Assembly: GCA_013054445.1 (NCBI GenBank)
Contig: JAAMPI010001792.1
Coordinates: forward strand, 1-10,458
From: Cudoniella acicularis
Taxonomy: Eukaryota; Ascomycota; Leotiomycetes; Helotiales; Helotiaceae
DNA length: 10,458 nt
Direction of reading: 5' to 3'
This document shows positions 7,352 to 10,458 of this stretch, piece after piece (position 1 is the stretch's first letter; each line of letters opens with the position of its first letter). Made by a program: the position numbers and the translations under genes. Below the pieces are notes generated by a model, which searched no databases, was not told where the DNA came from, and saw only the letters and a program-made list of their open reading frames with translations.

Positions 7352-7837
7352 TCATTCCAAATGACCTAGGTCTCCTGGTGGGAAAGTCGCAAACTGCGCC
7401 ATAATTGCTCTCTGCTTCTCCTCGCCAAAGTCCTTGAAAGTGCCTGTCTCCTTCATCTTTACCATCTCTTGACTGAGCATCCTCAAATAATCGACATAAT
7501 AAGCCGGCGTAAAACTGTTGTAAAACTCGGCTGGCTCGTCATACGGGTTCGCAAATGTATGGATAGCTTTTGGCGGCACGACGACGTAATCTCCAACTTT
7601 CGCCTCGTGAGTGCCTTTGTCGGTCGTGAACAGGAAACGGCCTTTGGTGACCAGAAATGTCTCATCGTGCATGCGATGCCAGTGGATTGCAGGACCAGGA
7701 GTACGGGGTTCAATGGTGAGAATGATCGCACCGATGCGATTGTCTGTATTGGAGCCATCTTCGATAACGCGAATCGTAACGGGACCCATGTGGAGGACTT
7801 CTCCTTCGTCGGCCTTGACAAGTGTGATATCGACCAT
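7352..7837 (-). CDS. Single-domain cupin protein (possible metal-dependent dioxygenase or isomerase)
   Basis: This is a complete intronless gene of 161 residues. The open frame extends upstream to a TTG at 7867, but the ATG at 7837 has a good context (A at -3, G at +4) and gives MVDITLVKADEG. Cupin motif 1 is present around residues 48-66 as HWHRMHDETFLVTKG, fitting HxH-x4-E-x6-G. Motif 2 is at about 82-97 as GDYVVVPPKAIHTFAN. The four expected metal ligands are His52, His54, Glu59 and His93, all intact, so a bound divalent metal is likely. The C-terminal ~55 residues are helical and Met/Lys-rich and may form the dimer or a lid. There is no signal peptide, so it is probably cytosolic. Relatives are often labelled quercetin-dioxygenase-like, but the substrate cannot be told from sequence. 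It is convergent with the Zn2Cys6 gene. Confidence 0.92.
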   Translation of the reverse strand: MVDITLVKADEGEVLHMGPVTIRVIEDGSNTDNRIGAIILTIEPRTPGPAIHWHRMHDETFLVTKGRFLFTTDKGTHEAKVGDYVVVPPKAIHTFANPYDEPAEFYNSFTPAYYVDYLRMLSQEMVKMKETGTFKDFGEEKQRAIMAQFATFPPGDLGHLE

Positions 7838-7904
7838 GTTTGCGGTATTGAATTTGAGGAGGAACAACTTGGAATGATGGTGTTTGATGAAAAAGGGTCT
7901 AAGC

Positions 7905-7916
7905 TGTTTATTTATG
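7905..7916 (-). promoter_or_regulatory. TATA-like element of the cupin gene
   Basis: On the minus strand this reads CATAAATAAAC, about 70-80 nt upstream of the cupin ATG. Between it and the ATG there is no other ATG, which would give a short clean leader of about 40-50 nt. Confidence 0.4.
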
Positions 7917-8874
7917 AGTTGTGGTTACATACGACACAAGATCTGAATGCAGCTTACCCCTGCACTGGCGCATGAACGGTTTCAAAATATGAACGGATGT
8001 CCGGCCTTTTTTTGACGTTACGCAGCAGGGACATCAAAAGCTTCCTGCTTTAACCTGTCTCGTTTCTGAGAAGGTAATATTCACAAATGTCGCCTCCCAA
8101 AAGAGCAAGCTCTGCGGTGTCTTGTACTTCTTTGTCCTTAGCTCCGGAGAATGACGTCTACGGATTAGCTCGGAGTTGACTATTTAATCCAAAAGTGATT
8201 ATCTAACAGCCGTCTCCAATCTAAATTTCTAGAGCATTTGTTTGAGTGGTTGTCTCGGAAGACCCCTGTTTGCAAGCTGATGAGGGGTAATGCGACTTCA
8301 TAGCGGGGTAGTGGGCCTCGCACGGTCTTACCTATTTCGGGGTTTTGAGGCGATTTATTTCTGCTCTTTTTAAATTGTTTTTTTTTTCCAAAATTCATGT
8401 CATATCAACTTAAACAAGCAACCGGATGGGGAAAAAAAACCCCTCAGTATCTTGCCCTAAGTTATAAATTTCTATGAGTTTTGAGACCAAACGTGGAAAG
8501 TGTTGGAAGTTTCAGAGTGGTGCCTAGAACTACACACAAAGCGTAGTCTTTATACTACATGCAATCACTATCGAGAAGCCGAACTGCTTCCAAGTTACTG
8601 TGTCCTAAGATTCATATTGAATATCAAAGTTGTTACATTTATTTATTATCTCTTCCAAGTGAGCTTGTGACGTAGTCTATTTGAAATATAGTTGTGTTTG
8701 TGATATTTACTTTGGGAATGATAAATGCTCTCAAGAATCTGTTATTCTTTTTCAATTTTTCTACAATTAAATATTCTTTCACTAAACTGCAAAATATTAC
8801 TTGCTACGAAAAGTCTCTACCCCTAGGAGTATCTAAGTACATCGCTCTCCATTTTGATATCCACCCAGAGAGTT

Positions 8875-8955
8875 TATGCTCAGCATTATAGTGTTCTCAG
8901 AGAACGAAATCCCGAGCAAGAGCATCTCTTCAATCCCTAAACGGAGCTGAGCATA
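8875..8955. repeat. Nested inverted repeats just beyond the BTB gene
   Basis: TATGCTCAGC (8875-8884) pairs perfectly with GCTGAGCATA (8946-8955). Inside lies a perfect 13-nt palindrome, GTTCTC-A-GAGAAC (8893-8905). They sit 17 nt and more past the BTB stop in the direction of transcription and could be in its 3' UTR. Arms this short can arise by chance. Confidence 0.4.
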
Positions 8956-8971
8956 GCTCATCCTTCTCATG

Positions 8972-9729
8972 TCAATGATAATTGCAGACAGGTTCCGCAG
9001 TCGGGTCATTCACAGTGATTTCATTACCCCTAAGCATAATTTCCAGATCAATCTTGAGTCTCTCCCCCACCTGATCACTCTTCCTCATCGCTCGAAGGAA
9101 GTTATTGACCAGCGCAGGGCTCACGAGTTGGTAGTCATCATCTTGTTGCAGATTGTGAAGAGAACGCCAGACCAGATTATGCAAGACGAAATTTTTCAGT
9201 GGAGAGCGTGTTGATGTGAGGTTGTAGATTTCCATAAGGTTGTTCTCGTTAAGTCGTGTTCCGTATTCCTTTAGAAAGGTGATCAACTCGGTCATAATTG
9301 CGTCCATGAGATCTTTGGCGAAGAGTACTCTGGCGAGGAAATAGAAATCGATTGGGTTGTAGTGCCAAATACACTTAGAATCCGTGCTGTCGATGATCCC
9401 GAGCTTTTTAATAGAGTTGGAGTAGACCCAACCAATAAGAATATCGAAGAGGTCGGGGGGAATTTGTGGGTATGTTGTAGAGCATGCTTCATTTTTCTGT
9501 TAAGGCACGGCGCTGTTGAGCATAGCGTTGAAGTAAGGGATCTTGTTGCATAAGAGCTTCTTGTGGACACGAAAGAGCTTCTTATCTGGGCCGATTAAAA
9601 GATCTATCATTTCTGTTCTAGCAGATCTAAAAGAAAGTTAGAGTGCCATATGGAATGGTGAGTTTAAACAAGTACTTACGCGAGGAAACTATCCTCCGTA
9701 AAATGATGTTTAATATCTAACATTGACAT
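8972..9729 (-). pseudogene. BTB/POZ-domain gene with one in-frame stop (two exons)
   Basis: Exon 1 runs 9729-9680 (ATG at 9729, MSMLDIKHHFTEDSFLA) and exon 2 runs 9626-8972, joined across a 53-nt intron. Together they give 235 codons including the final TGA, a usual size for short fungal BTB proteins. BTB hallmarks in order are DLLIGPDKKLFRVHKKLL (about 25-42), IPYFNAML, then PPDLFDILIGWVY and FYFLARVLFAKDLMD, followed by a helical C-terminal region. BTB domains mediate dimerisation or binding to Cullin-3 ligases; many small fungal ones have no known role. The anomaly is a TAA at codon 59 (9500-9502), inside the BTB fold. The frame stays open for the remaining ~175 codons with conserved sequence on both sides, so the loss is recent, or the base is an assembly error. 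As written the product is 58 residues. A C-to-T change from CAA or CAG would explain it. Confidence 0.8.
9627..9679 (-). other. Spliceosomal intron of the BTB gene (53 nt)
   Basis: On the minus strand the donor is GTAAGT (9679-9674), a CTAAC branch site lies about 10 nt before the acceptor, then comes a pyrimidine run and TTTTAG. Removing it joins the exon 1 frame (ending FLA) to SARTEMIDLLIGP without a frame break. The length and signals are typical of filamentous ascomycetes. The signals are intact although the gene is disrupted downstream. Confidence 0.8.
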
Positions 9730-9766
9730 TTCACGGGTTGGGCTATCCCTGGCCAGTGTGTAAAAT

Positions 9767-9903
9767 GATTAGACTAGATTAGAATATTGCCTCTTACTCT
9801 AGTCTAATCAACCAATCAGAGGTCTACTCTTATTCTAATCTAGATTATTAGATTAAATTAGAATATTAGTCTGACTATTAGTCATGTGATAATCTCACGT
9901 GAG
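9767..9903. repeat. Cluster of inverted repeats in the BTB upstream region
   Basis: GATTAGACTAGA (9767-9778) pairs perfectly with TCTAGTCTAATC (9798-9809). Next come the 12-bp palindrome TAATCTAGATTA, inside an ATTCTAAT...ATTAGAAT pair, and a second copy of TTAGAATATT (9779-9788 and 9858-9867). GACTA-T-TAGTC (9873-9883) and the 10-bp palindrome CTCACGTGAG (9894-9903) follow, the last holding an E-box. The block begins about 40 nt upstream of the BTB ATG, so it may be promoter DNA, a decayed small transposon, or both. Confidence 0.65.
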
Positions 9904-9923
9904 AAGGACACGGCGGAGTCCGA

Positions 9924-9961
9924 ATAAGGCTTAGCGTAGGTGGCGTTCCGCTAAGCCTTAT
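9924..9961. repeat. Perfect 13-bp stem-loop
   Basis: ATAAGGCTTAGCG (9924-9936) and CGCTAAGCCTTAT (9949-9961) are exact reverse complements around a 12-nt loop. Pairing nearly continues outward. There is no T-run making it a Pol III-type terminator. It could be part of a small transposon end or a structured transcript. Confidence 0.65.
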
Positions 9962-10282
9962 CCTTATTTTGTAAGCGAGAGTCTCTAATTGGCTGATAAA
10001 TCCTTCTAGAAGGTGGAAGAAGGCTGTTCGGACTTCAGCGACTCCGGGTAGCGTCTCGGGTAACACGGCATAATACGGGCCGGGGTTCCTAAAACACCTA
10101 GCCACCTTAATAATTCCTTTTATTAAAATTAAAGATAAAATATTAGAAATATTCTACTAATTTTAGATTGTGCTTTAAAATCAGCAATTAGAGGATATTA
10201 AAGGAATAGTTAAGATAACTTCAGAATCTATTGATTTTAAATATATTAGGCTTGGTTTCCTCGATTATTATCACAGATCTAG

Positions 10283-10458
10283 TGTGTCGGCTACGTGTGG
10301 GGGCACGTGGTGGGTGCGGCTAGCTGGACCTGTATATATAGTAGAATAGTAGAATTGATTCCGATCAATTCTAGTGCCTTTTTGGCCCTGCTAGCGCACT
10401 AGTAAAAACTGGAAGGCTAGTACTACTATATTCCCTATATTAGCTTTACGAACCTACT
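10283..10458 (+). mobile_element. Probable LTR-retroelement end, cut by the window edge
   Basis: From TGTGTCGGCTACG (10283) the sequence changes from AT-rich to a GTGGGGGCACGTGGTGGG stretch, then a strong TATA run (TATATATA, 10333-10340). About 10 nt later is a perfect 10-bp stem-loop (TAGAATTGAT / ATCAATTCTA, 10350-10373, loop TCCG). A TG start, GC-rich upstream part, TATA box and structured downstream part resemble the U3/R of a fungal LTR. No internal domain, primer-binding site or second LTR is visible, so orientation and family are not settled. Confidence 0.4.
10333..10340 (+). promoter_or_regulatory. TATA box in the LTR-like segment
   Basis: TATATATA lies 29 bp downstream of a CACGTG E-box core (10304-10309) and just upstream of a hairpin. 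If this is an LTR, transcription would start about 25-35 nt to the right, within or just after that hairpin. Confidence 0.4.

Larger units (their letters stand above)
7838..8971. other. Intergenic region between the cupin and BTB genes
   Basis: The right part is AT-rich. It includes a T10 run (8378-8387), a short palindrome GGGG-A8-CCCC (8428-8443) and a nested inverted repeat near the end of the BTB gene (8875-8955). A 72-codon minus-strand frame (8180-8398) has no recognisable features. The left ~100 bp should be the cupin promoter. I see no gene, tRNA or clear mobile element. Confidence 0.5.
9730..10282. other. Gene-free upstream region of the BTB gene, AT-rich and palindromic
   Basis: No gene is supported. 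The first part (9767-9903) is a cluster of inverted repeats built on CTAAT/ATTAG words. It is followed by a 13-bp stem-loop (9924-9961) in a GC-normal island to about 10110, then a very AT-rich island (about 10105-10260). A minus-strand frame at 9878-10105 begins only at GTG and is not recognisable. Confidence 0.5.

Noticed and set aside
7838..7867. N-terminal extension of the cupin to 7867
   Set aside because: It begins at TTG. The ATG at 7837 has a strong context and starts the conserved part.
8180..8398. 72-codon minus-strand open frame
   Set aside because: It has an ATG, but its start is a Lys-rich translation of a T-run and I see no domain; no support beyond openness.
8428..8443. GGGG-A8-CCCC palindrome
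   Set aside because: Only four base pairs around a homopolymer; too simple to claim a function.
9497..9508. A 12-nt in-frame GT...AG segment (GTGCCTTAACAG, minus strand) containing the BTB stop codon
   Set aside because: Removing it would delete the stop without a frameshift, but 12 nt is far below any spliceosomal intron length, so I treat the stop as a real lesion or sequence error.
9878..10105. 75-codon minus-strand open frame
   Set aside because: It starts at GTG, runs through the 13-bp hairpin and the E-box palindrome, and resembles no family I know.

Overview
The window looks like nuclear DNA from a filamentous ascomycete (Pezizomycotina). It carries a Zn2Cys6 transcription factor with a fungal middle-homology region, a fungal-type short BTB/POZ gene, a 53-nt intron with GTAAGT / CTAAC / TTTTAG signals, gene-sized intergenic gaps with AATAAA-like poly(A) signals, and retroelement-like sequence at one edge. 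Nothing bacterial (operons, Shine-Dalgarno sites) is seen. I cannot name the species.

Layout, left to right. (1) 1-1142 (+): the 3' part of a long proline/glutamine-rich, probably nuclear regulatory protein whose start lies outside the window. (2) 1143-2527: a gene-free gap holding a G13 tract running into TTAGGG, a long near-perfect stem-loop (1738-1855) and about 3.5 copies of a ~44-bp tandem repeat. (3) 2528-3502 (+): an intronless multi-pass membrane protein of unknown function, with a striking switch in strand composition inside the coding region. (4) 4188-6284 (+): an intronless 698-residue Zn2Cys6 transcription factor, preceded by a two-codon upstream ORF. (5) 6658 to about 6969 (-): a degenerate gene fragment resembling a fungal secreted binding module. 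(6) 7352-7837 (-): a complete single-domain cupin, convergent with the transcription factor. (7) 7838-8971: a gap without a convincing gene. (8) 8972-9729 (-): a BTB/POZ gene, rebuilt here from two exons, intact except for one in-frame stop. (9) 9730-10458: a palindrome-rich AT-rich block, a 13-bp stem-loop, a very AT-rich island, and a probable LTR-retroelement end reaching the window edge.

The genes do not form an obvious pathway. The transcription factor and the cupin could be a regulator/enzyme pair, but there is no pathway-defining neighbour (no PKS, NRPS, P450 or transporter), so I do not call a biosynthetic cluster. The right third has the character of a decaying accessory region: two broken genes, inverted repeats and retroelement sequence. 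Two start codons matter: the longest open frames of the transcription factor and of the cupin begin at TTG, and the in-frame ATGs at 4188 and 7837 are the credible starts. I found no clear evidence of an undescribed system; the best leads are the long hairpin, the tandem repeat beside it, and the single-stop BTB gene next to the palindrome/retroelement block.
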